Origin: DASQUK01 sp046726215
GTDB lineage: Bacteria; Actinomycetota; Acidimicrobiia; Acidimicrobiales; VFJN01
Length of the DNA: 64,000 bases
Reading direction: 5' to 3'
NCBI GenBank assembly: GCA_046726215.1
Contig: JBKPAA010000040.1
Coordinates: 1 to 64,000, forward strand
The translations under genes and the position numbers were made by a program. The notes under the pieces were generated by a model. That model had not been told where the DNA came from, made no database searches, and worked only from the letters and a program-made list of their open reading frames with translations. Numbering within the stretch: the first letter of the stretch is position 1; each line of letters begins with the position of its first letter. Below are positions 29,172-37,359 of the stretch, piece by piece.

Positions 29172-29963
29172 GTGCCTGCCATCGAGCTGCATTCCGATCC
29201 CCTGGTGATCGCCGGCGAGTCGTTTCGGTCGCGGCTGATCCTGGGCACCGGCGGTGCCCCCAACCTCGACCTGCTCGAGGAGGCGCTCACCGCGTCGGGC
29301 ACCGAGATCACGACCGTGGCGTTGCGCCGTGTCGACCCGTCGGCGCCCGGCTCGTTGTTCGAGCTGCTGCGCCGCACCGGCATCCGCCCACTGCCCAACA
29401 CGGCCGGCTGCTTCACCGCCCGCGATGCGGTGCGCACGGCCCAGCTGGGGCGGGAGGCACTGGAGATGGACTGGGTGAAGCTCGAGGTCGTGGCCGACGA
29501 GCGCACGCTGCTGCCCGACCCGGTCGAGCTGCTCGACGCCGCCGACCAGCTGGTCGACGACGGGTTCGTGGTGCTGGCCTACACCAACGACGACCCGGTG
29601 CTGGCGCGCCGGCTCGAGGACGCCGGTGTCGCCGCCGTCATGCCGCTGGGTTCGCCCATCGGCAGTGGCATGGGCATCCGCAACCCCTACAACCTGGCGA
29701 TGATCCTCGAGGCCGCCGGCGTGCCGGTGGTGCTCGACGCCGGCGTCGGCACGGCTTCGGACGCGGCCCAGGCCATGGAGCTGGGCTGCGATGCCGTGCT
29801 CCTGGCCACGGCGGTCACACGGGCCCGGGACCCGGTCCGCATGGCCAGCGCCATGCGTCATGCGGTCGAGGCCGGCCGGCTGGCTCGCCGGGCGGGTCGG
29901 ATCCCCAGGCGGCTCTACGCCGAGGCGTCGACCAGCGTCGAGGGCCTGGCAGACCTCGGGTGA
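29172..29963 (+). CDS. thiG: thiazole synthase ThiG
   Basis: 263 residues from GTG 29172. It builds the thiazole phosphate from deoxyxylulose phosphate, dehydroglycine and ThiS thiocarboxylate. Visible motifs: SRLILGTGG, NTAGCFTARDAVRTAQLGREAL, MDWVKLEV (the Schiff-base lysine), PLGSPIGSGMGIRNPYNL and VLDAGVGTASDAAQAMELGCDAVLLATAV. Length and order match the family. Confidence 0.97.
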   Translation: MPAIELHSDPLVIAGESFRSRLILGTGGAPNLDLLEEALTASGTEITTVALRRVDPSAPGSLFELLRRTGIRPLPNTAGCFTARDAVRTAQLGREALEMDWVKLEVVADERTLLPDPVELLDAADQLVDDGFVVLAYTNDDPVLARRLEDAGVAAVMPLGSPIGSGMGIRNPYNLAMILEAAGVPVVLDAGVGTASDAAQAMELGCDAVLLATAVTRARDPVRMASAMRHAVEAGRLARRAGRIPRRLYAEASTSVEGLADLG

Positions 29964-29967
29964 CGGC

Positions 29968-30639
29968 GTGACTGTCGCGGAGCTGACGGTCCTCACGGAC
30001 CGCCGGATGGCGGCCGGCGCCGGCCACGACCTCGTCGAGGTCGTCGGCGCGGCGGCCGGCGCCGGTGCACCCACCGTCCTGCTGCGGGAGAAGGACCTGC
30101 CAGGGGTCGACCGCCACAGCCTGGCGGTACGGCTTCGGGCGGCAACCGCGGCGGTGGGGGCGGCGCTCATCGTCGCCGGCGACGTGGCGCTGGCCCGTGC
30201 GGTGGGGGCGGACGGGGTGCACCTGGGGGCCGGCGATCCCTGGCCCGACGACGTCGGCCCCGGCCTGCGGGTCGGGCGCTCGTGCCATACGGCCCAGGAG
30301 CTGCTGGCGGCCGCCACGCGTGGCGGCGTCCACTACGCCACGTTCTCGCCCGTGTTCGCCACGCCGTCCAAGCCCGGCTACGGACCACCGCTGGGCATCC
30401 CCGGGCTGGCGGCCGGGTGCCGCGCCGTCGCCGGGGTCGGGTCCAAGCTGCTCGTCTACGCGCTCGGGGGGATCGGGCCGGGGCAGGTCGCGGCGTGCGT
30501 GGCCGCGGGGGCTGCGGGGGTGGCGGTCATGGGCGAGGTGATGCGGGCGGAGGACCCGCGCGCCATCGTGCGGGCGATGGTCGGCGAGCTGGACGTCGCC
30601 CATCACGACCCGAACTTGCGGCGGTTATCGGTGCCATGA
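29968..30639 (+). CDS. second ThiE-like protein (TenI-like)
   Basis: 223 residues from GTG 29968, four bases after thiG. It keeps VLLREKD (37-43), GADGVHLG and a phosphate loop SPVFATPSK (127-135). It lacks the Asn-Asp pair that binds metal and pyrophosphate in ThiE: the equivalent stretch reads LIVAGDVALA and is one residue shorter. TenI proteins, which aromatise the thiazole tautomer, share this barrel without ThiE activity. A TenI role fits both the sequence and the position next to thiG, but it is inferred. Its stop overlaps the thiD start as ATGA. Confidence 0.8.
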   Translation: MTVAELTVLTDRRMAAGAGHDLVEVVGAAAGAGAPTVLLREKDLPGVDRHSLAVRLRAATAAVGAALIVAGDVALARAVGADGVHLGAGDPWPDDVGPGLRVGRSCHTAQELLAAATRGGVHYATFSPVFATPSKPGYGPPLGIPGLAAGCRAVAGVGSKLLVYALGGIGPGQVAACVAAGAAGVAVMGEVMRAEDPRAIVRAMVGELDVAHHDPNLRRLSVP

Positions 30640-30659
30640 CATCGCCAACCACCGCAAGT
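30614..30659. repeat. 46-base inverted repeat across the thiE2/thiD junction
   Basis: ACTTGCGG (30614-30621) and CCGCAAGT (30652-30659) are exact inverses; after one mismatch GGTT (30623-30626) pairs with AACC (30647-30650). The thiD ATG (30636) lies in the loop. Size and layout resemble the palindromic family at 4053/19314/25201/43713, but base identity is weak, so membership is uncertain. Confidence 0.5.
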
Positions 30660-31469
30660 CCTGGAACGCCGGCGGTGGCCCTCACCATCGCCGGGTCCGA
30701 CTCGGGCGGGGGTGCCGGCATCCAGGCCGATCTCCTGACCTTCGCGGCGCTGGGGGTGCACGGAGCCAGCGCCATCACGGCCCTGACCGCGCAGAACACG
30801 GTCGGCGTCGCGGGCGTGCACGTGCCGCCGCCCGAGTTCCTGCGGGCGCAGCTCGACGCCGTGCTCGGGGACCTGCCGGTGGCGGCCGTGAAGACCGGCA
30901 TGCTGGCGACCGAGGACGTGGTATCGGCGGTGGCCGAGTATGCCGCCGCCGGCCGCCTGCCCAACCTGGTGGTCGACCCCGTGCTCGTGTCGTCGACCGG
31001 TGCCCGCCTGCTCGACCCCGGCGCCGAGGCTGCCTACCGTGAGGCGCTGTTCCCGCACGCGCTCGTCGTCACGCCCAACACACGCGAGGCACAGGCCCTG
31101 CTCGGGGCGCCGGTGGAGTCGCTCGACGACGCCCGCCATGCGGCCGGCAAGCTGGCGGAATGGGGCCCCCGGTGGGTGGTCGTCAAGGGAGGGCACCTGG
31201 CGGTGGACGGCGGTGCCTGCGACGTCGTCGTCGAATCCTCCACGGGCGACATCACCGAGCTGTGCCTGGCGCGCGTCGACACCCACAATGACCACGGCAC
31301 CGGCTGCAGCTTCGCCGCCGCCACCGCCGCCGGCCTGGCCCAGGGCCTGCCGGTGCTCGAGGCGGTGCAGGCGGCCAAACGGTTCGTGCACGAAGGCCTC
31401 GAGCGGTCGGCCCGCTGGGCCTTGGGAGCCGGCCACGGCCCCGTCGGCAAGCTCGGCGGCTGGTCCTAG
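30636..31469 (+). CDS. thiD: HMP / HMP-phosphate kinase ThiD
   Basis: 277 residues. It phosphorylates HMP-phosphate to the pyrophosphate used by ThiE. The ribokinase-like pattern is clear: ALTIAGSDSGGGAGIQADLLTF at the start, ITALTAQNT, AVKTGML, VVDPVLVSSTGARLL, VTPNTREAQALLG, VVVKGGH, and the anion-hole motif DTHNDHGTGCSFAAA with the catalytic aspartate replaced by His-Gly context typical of the family. The first 15 residues are encoded by the inverted repeat. Last gene of the thiamine operon; its end overlaps the convergent gene by four bases. Confidence 0.95.
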   Translation: MTSPTTASPGTPAVALTIAGSDSGGGAGIQADLLTFAALGVHGASAITALTAQNTVGVAGVHVPPPEFLRAQLDAVLGDLPVAAVKTGMLATEDVVSAVAEYAAAGRLPNLVVDPVLVSSTGARLLDPGAEAAYREALFPHALVVTPNTREAQALLGAPVESLDDARHAAGKLAEWGPRWVVVKGGHLAVDGGACDVVVESSTGDITELCLARVDTHNDHGTGCSFAAATAAGLAQGLPVLEAVQAAKRFVHEGLERSARWALGAGHGPVGKLGGWS

Positions 31470-32491
31470 GACTCGACGGCGGCGTCGACCGGAGCTGTCA
31501 CCGGCAGCCCGCCGTGCCAGCGGCCGGCCGCGGCCATCCAGACCTGGCCGGGCGGGCAGTCGGCCGAGTGGTCGCAGTGCCGGCAGGCGGGAGACGGCGT
31601 GGCGCCGGCAGGATCGAAGCCCCGGTCCACGGCGATGGCGCGCTGCGCCACCACGCCGACGATCCGGTCCGCGCCCAGGGCCAGGAGCCGGTGGTCGACG
31701 GGGATCGTGACCCGCTCGCCGGTATCGCCGGCGGTGACCAGCACGGAAGCCGGCACGACCCCGATTGCGAGCGCCCCGGCGGTCGCCTCGAACGCCGCCC
31801 GGTCCCGGAGGGTGCCGTCATCGCCGGTCGTCACCCGGTGAACGACCAACGCGAACCCGCCTCCGCCGGTCACCCGCCCGAGGCGGGCGTCCGAGCCGCA
31901 GGCCACCGTCACGGGCGGGGCCTTGTCCGGTCGCCACTTTGGCGACGGCCCGGCCGCCGGGCCGGGCGCGTTGAGCAGCGTGAGTTGCGCCGGGGGCGGC
32001 CAGCCCAGCATCCGCACGAACCCCGCCAGCCAGCGTCCGGCGGTGGCGGCCACCGCCGCCAACGTGGCGGAGTCGCCGTCGTCCCAGGTTTCGCAGATCC
32101 AGTCGCCCACGCTGGACCGCTCGATCGGTGGCGCCCGTCCTGTGCCCGTTTCGGGTGGCCGGCGCAGAGCCCGCATCCAGGCGCCGATGGCGTAGAGGGG
32201 CATGGGCAGCGTCGCCGGCCGGCCGGCCAGGTCCGCCTGGGCGATGTGATGCGCAAGCGCCGCCCGCCCGCAGGCGCCGGCGGCGAGCGGCGCCGACCAG
32301 CCGGGGAATCGCCAGCCCTGCTCGCCCCGGCCGCGGAAGCGCGCCGCGCACGTCGCCGCTTCGAGGGCCGCCCCCCAACCGACGTAGACGTCGCTGACGG
32401 GAGCCGCGCTGCCGGCGAAAGCGTCCGCCATCCGCTCGGTCACGGCGCTGCGCAGGCGGTCGGCGGTCCCCACCGGGTCGTCGAGGGTCAC
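31466..32491 (-). CDS. Fe-S PD-(D/E)XK paralogue lacking nuclease residues
   Basis: 341 residues from GTG 32491, overlapping the upstream nuclease stop as GTGA. The C-terminal half aligns by eye with its neighbour: VTVACGSDARLG against VTVAGRLDVLLG, FALVVHRV against AVVVEVKG, then GVVPASVLVTAGDTGERVTIP against GEVPAIAVTIVSDGTTHIEP. The catalytic E-V-K is H-R-V here, so it should be inactive. The cluster ligands are kept: Cys48 and CRHCDHSADC (Cys303, 306, 312), the C-xn-C-x2-C-x5-C spacing of Cas4/AddB proteins. A structural or DNA-binding partner role is inferred. Confidence 0.75.
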   Translation of the reverse strand: MTLDDPVGTADRLRSAVTERMADAFAGSAAPVSDVYVGWGAALEAATCAARFRGRGEQGWRFPGWSAPLAAGACGRAALAHHIAQADLAGRPATLPMPLYAIGAWMRALRRPPETGTGRAPPIERSSVGDWICETWDDGDSATLAAVAATAGRWLAGFVRMLGWPPPAQLTLLNAPGPAAGPSPKWRPDKAPPVTVACGSDARLGRVTGGGGFALVVHRVTTGDDGTLRDRAAFEATAGALAIGVVPASVLVTAGDTGERVTIPVDHRLLALGADRIVGVVAQRAIAVDRGFDPAGATPSPACRHCDHSADCPPGQVWMAAAGRWHGGLPVTAPVDAAVES

Positions 32492-33375
32492 GACGTCTCC
32501 GCGGCCCCGAGCGGCCAGCGCCGCCCCGCCGGGCAGTCGGGACGCACCGGGCAGTGCTGGCAGTGGGCGCCCGGGCACGTCGCCGGTGGCTCGCCGGCCG
32601 CCAACCGCGCGGCAATGCCCATGGCCTCGTCCAGCCGTTCGGCGGCGTGCTGCAGCAGCGCCGGCCGGATGGGCTCGATGTGGGTCGTCCCGTCCGACAC
32701 GATCGTCACGGCGATGGCCGGGACCTCGCCGTCGCGAAGCGCCACCATGAGGGCGTAGAGGTGGCCGTCCGCCCGCATGCCGTCGTACCACCGGCCACCC
32801 TTGACCTCCACGACCACCGCCGGGCGGCCGGTGGGCGGCCCGCCCAGGAGCACGTCGAGGCGCCCGGCCACCGTGACGGCACCCCCGGCCAGCGCCACCC
32901 GAACGGGCTCCTCGACGCGGGGCCACCAGGCGGGGTCGATCCCGGTCAGGCCCGACGCCGCCAGCCGCCCGATGCGCCCAGCGGCGTCGGTCGTCAAGCG
33001 GCCCGCGGCCGGCCCCAGGTCCGCCAGGCGATCGGCCACGGTGCAGTCCCCGAGGGCGGTCAGGAACGCCACCGCGGCATCGACGGTGACGTCCCGGCGG
33101 GGCGACACTGTGGCCAGCTTGGCGGCGGCGTCGACAATCCATCCCACCACGACGTCGTCGCTCGTCGCATGGTCCTCGCCGAGCGCCCGGCGCGGGCAGC
33201 GCAGCAGCCCGGTCACCAGGTGCTTCGACAGGCGAAGGGGCTCGTCCTCGGTCCAACCGCCCACCGCCGTCGCGGCGCCGGCGGCCTCGTCGAGCTCGGC
33301 GCGCAACGCGGCGATCCCCTCGGGGGACGGCGGGTAGAGCGCCCCCGCCAGCACGTCGCCCAGCGCCTCGGCCAC
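32488..33375 (-). CDS. Cas4/AddB-like Fe-S PD-(D/E)XK nuclease
   Basis: 295 residues from GTG 33375. Catalytic residues of RecB-family nucleases are visible: Asp174 in GRLDVLL, Glu190 and Lys192 in VVVEVKGG, and an HLYALMVAL helix in the motif-IV position. Four cysteines follow the Fe-S nuclease pattern: Cys60 (LLRCPRRAL), then Cys272, Cys275 and Cys281 (HCQHCPVRPDC). No helicase domain is present. It could cut or resect DNA ends. No CRISPR array or cas1/cas2 is nearby, so a Cas4 role is not supported. It is chained to the paralogue downstream and follows the ABC1 kinase gene by 42 bases. Confidence 0.8.
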   Translation of the reverse strand: MAEALGDVLAGALYPPSPEGIAALRAELDEAAGAATAVGGWTEDEPLRLSKHLVTGLLRCPRRALGEDHATSDDVVVGWIVDAAAKLATVSPRRDVTVDAAVAFLTALGDCTVADRLADLGPAAGRLTTDAAGRIGRLAASGLTGIDPAWWPRVEEPVRVALAGGAVTVAGRLDVLLGGPPTGRPAVVVEVKGGRWYDGMRADGHLYALMVALRDGEVPAIAVTIVSDGTTHIEPIRPALLQHAAERLDEAMGIAARLAAGEPPATCPGAHCQHCPVRPDCPAGRRWPLGAAETS

Positions 33376-33417
33376 CGACGCATGGTAGGGATGGCCCCGC
33401 CCACCCGGGGGGACCCG

Positions 33418-34995
33418 TCAGCCCGATAGGCGAGGCCGGCGGCCGGTGGCCAGCCAGTCGGCCTCGGCCTTGCCCATCTCGGTCGATGGAGGGCCGTCCA
33501 CCCAGGGCCACAGCTCGTTGGCGATGCCCCGGAAGTTGGCCGTGGCGCGCAGCTCCCCGAGGATGGCCATGAGACCGAGGTTGATCCGCTGGATGATGAC
33601 GAAGCTGGCGGGCAGGTTGGCGGCCCTGATGATCGGCCCGTACGGGCCGGTGGGGTCGAAGTAGCGCGACAGGGCGTCGGTCGACCACTGCGGGGTGATC
33701 GTCACCTCCTCGTCGTGCATGACGAACTCGTAGAAGTGACTGAAGTAGTCGTGCACCTGCCGGTCGGACACCTGAGTGCCCGGGCGCAGCATGCCGATCC
33801 GCTCGACGATCTCCCGGTAGCGGGCGGTGTCGCGGTCGTTGACCATGGCCCGGATCATGTCGCCGAACAGGTCGATCTCGGCGGGCGTGAAGTGCTTGAC
33901 GAGCCCGAAGTCGAGGAACGTGACCTGGCCGCCGGGCCGGAACAGGTAGTTGCCGGGGTGGGGGTCGCCGTTGAACGCCTGAAGCCTGTAGAGGCTGCGG
34001 AACACGAACCGGTAGATGGCCTCGGCGGCCTGGTTGCGTTCGTCCTGATCCCAGGTGGACATCTCCTCGAAGCGCACGCCCTCGGCGAGCTCGGTGGTCA
34101 GCACCCGGGGCGTCGACAACGACGAGAGCACGTCGGGCACGTGGATGAACGGATGGCCCCGGTAGAACTCGGCGAACAGCTGCTGGTTGCGGGCCTCGTT
34201 GGCGTAGTCGAGCTCCTCGACGACCCGGGCTCGTATCTCCTCGACCAGCGGCGCCGGCTCGAATCCCGACAACGCCAGGCCCATGGCGCCGAACACCAGC
34301 CCGGCACTGTCGAGGTCCGACCTGATGGCGCCGTCGACCCCCGGGTACTGGACCTTGACCGCCACGGCTCGCTCGTCCCGGGTGATCGCCCGGTGGACCT
34401 GACCGATGGATGCGGCGGCGATTGGCAGCGGATCCCACTCCAGGAACGCCCGGTCGGGCGCTGAGCCCAGCTCCTGTTCGACGACGCCGGCCGCGAGCTC
34501 GGGTGACATGGGCGGCGCATCCTGCTGCAGGCCCTGAAGCGCGTGGCGCACGTGGTCGGGAAGCCCGGTGTCGAGGTAGGACGCCATCTGGCCCAGCTTC
34601 ATGAAGGCGCCCTTCATGTTGCCGAGCGTCTGGGCGACCTCGTCGGCCGTGCGCAATTCGAAGCGCCGGTCGAGCTCGACCCGCCGTTCGGCGCTGGCAA
34701 ACGTCCGCCGGGCGCGGTGGAGTGCGAAGCCGGCGCCGGCGCGCCCACCCACCCGGGCGAGCTCCAGTCGCCGCCGGTTCCGGGTCTGCGCCGAGATCGG
34801 CGTGGCGGCGTCGTTGCGCCGGGCCCTGCGGGCAAGGACGGCGATGGTGGCGATGCCCGCGCCCACGAGGATGCCCACCATGAGCACGCCGCGCCTGCGC
34901 GAGTCCCGGGGCGACTCTGCTTCTCGCTCTTGCTGCTTCGCAGCGGGCCGCTCGGGCCCCGCTGGCTCTCTCGCCCTGGCGGGACGCTCGCTCAT
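33418..34995 (-). CDS. ABC1/ADCK (UbiB-like) atypical kinase, membrane-anchored
   Basis: 525 residues from ATG 34995. A charged N-terminus is followed by one helix (about 37-55, LMVGILVGAGIATIAVLA). The ABC1 hallmarks follow: KGAFMKLGQMASYLD (the KxGQ motif), the alanine-rich nucleotide loop AAASIGQVHRA, VAVKVQYPG (ATP-binding Lys), the catalytic NGDPHPGNYLF and the metal-binding FLDFG. Such proteins are ATPases or kinases linked to isoprenoid quinone or lipid metabolism. A TAGGCT box lies nine bases upstream of the start. It is the first of three same-strand genes; a functional link with the nuclease pair is unproven. Confidence 0.92.
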   Translation of the reverse strand: MSERPARAREPAGPERPAAKQQEREAESPRDSRRRGVLMVGILVGAGIATIAVLARRARRNDAATPISAQTRNRRRLELARVGGRAGAGFALHRARRTFASAERRVELDRRFELRTADEVAQTLGNMKGAFMKLGQMASYLDTGLPDHVRHALQGLQQDAPPMSPELAAGVVEQELGSAPDRAFLEWDPLPIAAASIGQVHRAITRDERAVAVKVQYPGVDGAIRSDLDSAGLVFGAMGLALSGFEPAPLVEEIRARVVEELDYANEARNQQLFAEFYRGHPFIHVPDVLSSLSTPRVLTTELAEGVRFEEMSTWDQDERNQAAEAIYRFVFRSLYRLQAFNGDPHPGNYLFRPGGQVTFLDFGLVKHFTPAEIDLFGDMIRAMVNDRDTARYREIVERIGMLRPGTQVSDRQVHDYFSHFYEFVMHDEEVTITPQWSTDALSRYFDPTGPYGPIIRAANLPASFVIIQRINLGLMAILGELRATANFRGIANELWPWVDGPPSTEMGKAEADWLATGRRPRLSG

Positions 34996-35090
34996 CGGCG
35001 CCGGAGCCTACCGACCGGTCCCGATCGGACGTTGTCGTAAGGTAGCCCCCGCTTCAACCGAACATCGAAGAGCACCGGGGAACCGCCGCC

Positions 35091-35633
35091 ATGCATGAAA
35101 ACCTGCCCACACCCGATCAGCTCAACTTCGCCATGCTCATCCTCAGGCTGGTCATCGGGCCCATCTTCGCCTTCCACGGCTTCGCCAAGATCACCCGGGG
35201 GGGCAAGCTCGAAGGCACAGCCGGATGGTTCGAGTCCATGGGGATGCGGCCTGGCCACGTGCACGCCCGCCTCGCCGCGTTCGGCGAGCTCGCCACCGGC
35301 GTCTGCATCGCCCTCGGATTCCTGACCACCTTCGCCGGCATGGGGATCGTCGGGCTCATGTCGGTCGCCTTCTGGACCGTGCACCGGGGCCAGGGCCTGT
35401 TGATCACCGCCAACGGCTGGGAGTACGTGGCGGTCCTCGGCACCATCGGCGTGGTCCTGGCGACCATCGGCGCCGGCGACTGGAGCCTCGACAACGCCAT
35501 CGGGATCGACCTCAACGGCCCCGCCGGCTTCATCATCGCCGTCGTCGGCGGCGTGGGGCTGGCCGCCATCCTGCTGCGCTTCGCCTACCACCCGCCGACA
35601 CGCGCCGCAGCGCAGGCTGATACGACGTTCTAG
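35091..35633 (+). CDS. DoxX family membrane protein
   Basis: 180 residues with four hydrophobic helices. The DoxX pattern is clear: ILRLVIGPIFAFHGFAKITRGGKLEGTAGWFESMGM, then HARLAAFGELATGVCIALGF and MSVAFWTVHRGQGL. These proteins sit in the inner membrane and are linked to thiosulfate:quinone oxidation or redox stress in some bacteria; here no partner is adjacent. It is divergent from the ABC1 kinase gene across a 95-base gap. Confidence 0.88.
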   Translation: MHENLPTPDQLNFAMLILRLVIGPIFAFHGFAKITRGGKLEGTAGWFESMGMRPGHVHARLAAFGELATGVCIALGFLTTFAGMGIVGLMSVAFWTVHRGQGLLITANGWEYVAVLGTIGVVLATIGAGDWSLDNAIGIDLNGPAGFIIAVVGGVGLAAILLRFAYHPPTRAAAQADTTF

Positions 35634-35743
35634 CGGCGCCGGGTCCCGGCTCCGGCCTCCAGGTGGCGCAGGCGCACGAGGCCCCCGCCGGCAGCTACCC
35701 GACGTCGACCCGGCCCGGCGCTCGCTCGGGCATCATCGCGGGC

Positions 35744-37255
35744 GTGCAGACGCGGGAAGCGCGCGTCGGAGCGTGGGTGGCCTCCCGCTCCGACCTGTTC
35801 GCCGTGCTCGTCATCGCCGGCGCCGTCCTCGCATTCCACGCGGTGCTCAGCGGTCGCTACGGGTTCCACCGTGACGAGCTGTACTACCTGGCGGCCGGCC
35901 GCCATCCCGCCCTGGGCTACGTCGACCAACCACCGCTCGTTCCCCTCCTCGCCCGGGGGATCACCGCCGTCACGGGTGACCACCTGTGGCCGCTCCGGTT
36001 GGCCGCCGGTGCGGTCCACGCCGCGGTCGTGATGTTGGCGGCGATCATCGCCCGCGAGCTGGGCGGCGGTGGCCGGGCGATGGCGTTGTCCGCATTGGCG
36101 ACGGCCACGGCACCGCTCTTCGTCGCCACCGGCGGCCTGTTCCAGACGGTGCTTTTCGACCAGCTGTGGTGGGCGCTGGCCATCCTGATGGTGATCCGCC
36201 TGCTGGCCGGCCGAGCCGACCCCCGCTGGTGGCTGGGCGTCGGTGTGGCCTTCGGGTTGGGCCTCCAGACGAAGTTGACGATGGCCCTGCTCGGGCTGGG
36301 CCTGGCGGCAGGGTTCGTGGCCACGCCGGCGGGGCGCCGGCAGCTCCGCAGCCCCTGGCTGATGGCCGGGGTGGCCGTGGCCGTGGCGCTGTGGTTGCCG
36401 AACCTCGTGTGGCAGGCGCTCAACGGATGGCCGACGCTGGAGTTCAGCCGCAACAACAACGCCGCCGTTCGTGCCGAGGACGGTCGGTTGGGGTTCGTAC
36501 TCCAGCAGATCGTCCTGATCGGGCCGCTGGCGCTGCCGCTGGCGGCGGGCGGGCTGGTGTGGCTGTGGCGGCGGTCCCCGTGGCGGATCCTGGCGGTGAC
36601 GGTGGCATCCGTTGCCCTAGTGCTGCTGGTCGTCGGAGGCAAGGCCTACTACCTCGGTCCGACCTACGTGCTGGCGTTCGGCGCCGGGAGCGTGGCGGCA
36701 GAGGCCTGGGCCGGCGCCGACTCCCACAGGTGGCACACCGTGATCGGCGCGCTCGTGCTCAACGGCCTGATCCCGCTGGCGGCGGTTGCCCCCGTGGCGC
36801 CGATCGACGTGTACGCGGCCGCGTTCCACGACCTCAACGACGAGCTGGGCGAGGAGGTGGGCTGGCCCGAGATGGTCGATCAGGTGGCGCGGGTCGCGAC
36901 GGTGCTGCCCGCGGACGAACAGGCCGGCCTCCGGGTGGTCACCGCCAGCTACGGCGAAGCGGCCGCGATCGACCTCTACGGCCCGGCGCGGGGCCTGCCG
37001 CCCGGTACCGCGCTCTCGGCCCACAACAGCTATGCGGACTGGTGGCCCGACGATGGCTCCCCCAGGGGTGCCGTCATCTTCGTGCGCTACACGAGGCCGA
37101 CGGTCGACCGCTTCTGCGACGCCCTGGGGCCGGTCGCCATCGTGTCCAATCCTTGGGATGTCCCGAACGAGGTGGCGGGCGCGCCCATGCTCGTGTGCCA
37201 CCGCCTCGGGGTGAGCCCCGAGACTCTCCGCAACGCGCTCCGCCACTACGGCTGA
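35744..37255 (+). CDS. glycosyltransferase family 39 / PMT-like membrane protein
   Basis: About 503 residues from GTG 35744; GTG 35663 gives a longer, low-complexity N-terminus and cannot be excluded. The opening GRYGFHRDELYYLAAGRHPALGYVDQPPLVPLLAR carries the conserved acidic residue and Y-x-D-Q-P-P motif of ArnT/PMT-type transferases, which use polyprenyl-linked sugars. About ten membrane helices follow, then a soluble C-terminal part (370-500). The acceptor is unknown; cell-envelope glycosylation is likely. A strong hairpin lies 35 bases after the stop. Confidence 0.85.
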   Translation: MQTREARVGAWVASRSDLFAVLVIAGAVLAFHAVLSGRYGFHRDELYYLAAGRHPALGYVDQPPLVPLLARGITAVTGDHLWPLRLAAGAVHAAVVMLAAIIARELGGGGRAMALSALATATAPLFVATGGLFQTVLFDQLWWALAILMVIRLLAGRADPRWWLGVGVAFGLGLQTKLTMALLGLGLAAGFVATPAGRRQLRSPWLMAGVAVAVALWLPNLVWQALNGWPTLEFSRNNNAAVRAEDGRLGFVLQQIVLIGPLALPLAAGGLVWLWRRSPWRILAVTVASVALVLLVVGGKAYYLGPTYVLAFGAGSVAAEAWAGADSHRWHTVIGALVLNGLIPLAAVAPVAPIDVYAAAFHDLNDELGEEVGWPEMVDQVARVATVLPADEQAGLRVVTASYGEAAAIDLYGPARGLPPGTALSAHNSYADWWPDDGSPRGAVIFVRYTRPTVDRFCDALGPVAIVSNPWDVPNEVAGAPMLVCHRLGVSPETLRNALRHYG

Positions 37256-37260
37256 GCGCC

Positions 37261-37327
37261 GAGGTCATAGGTTCCGGGCGCGCCGAGCCCGAGGTCATGG
37301 GTTCCGCTCGCGGAACCCATGACCTCG
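37261..37327. terminator. 17-bp perfect hairpin plus direct repeat, between convergent genes
   Basis: CGAGGTCATGGGTTCCG (37290-37306) and its exact inverse (37311-37327) leave a 4-base loop. A third, direct copy with one or two changes (GAGGTCATAGGTTCCG) lies at 37261-37276. There is no T-run. Position between two convergent stops suggests bidirectional termination or transcript end protection. A second small stem (37352-37358 with 37365-37371) overlaps the next gene's stop. Confidence 0.75.
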
Positions 37328-37359
37328 TCCGGGGCCGGGCGGTACCCGTCGCCTCGGGT

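Noticed and set aside
32488..33375. Cas4 of a CRISPR-Cas system
   Set aside because: No array, cas1 or cas2 is present in the window; the cysteine and PD-(D/E)XK pattern is shared by non-CRISPR nucleases.
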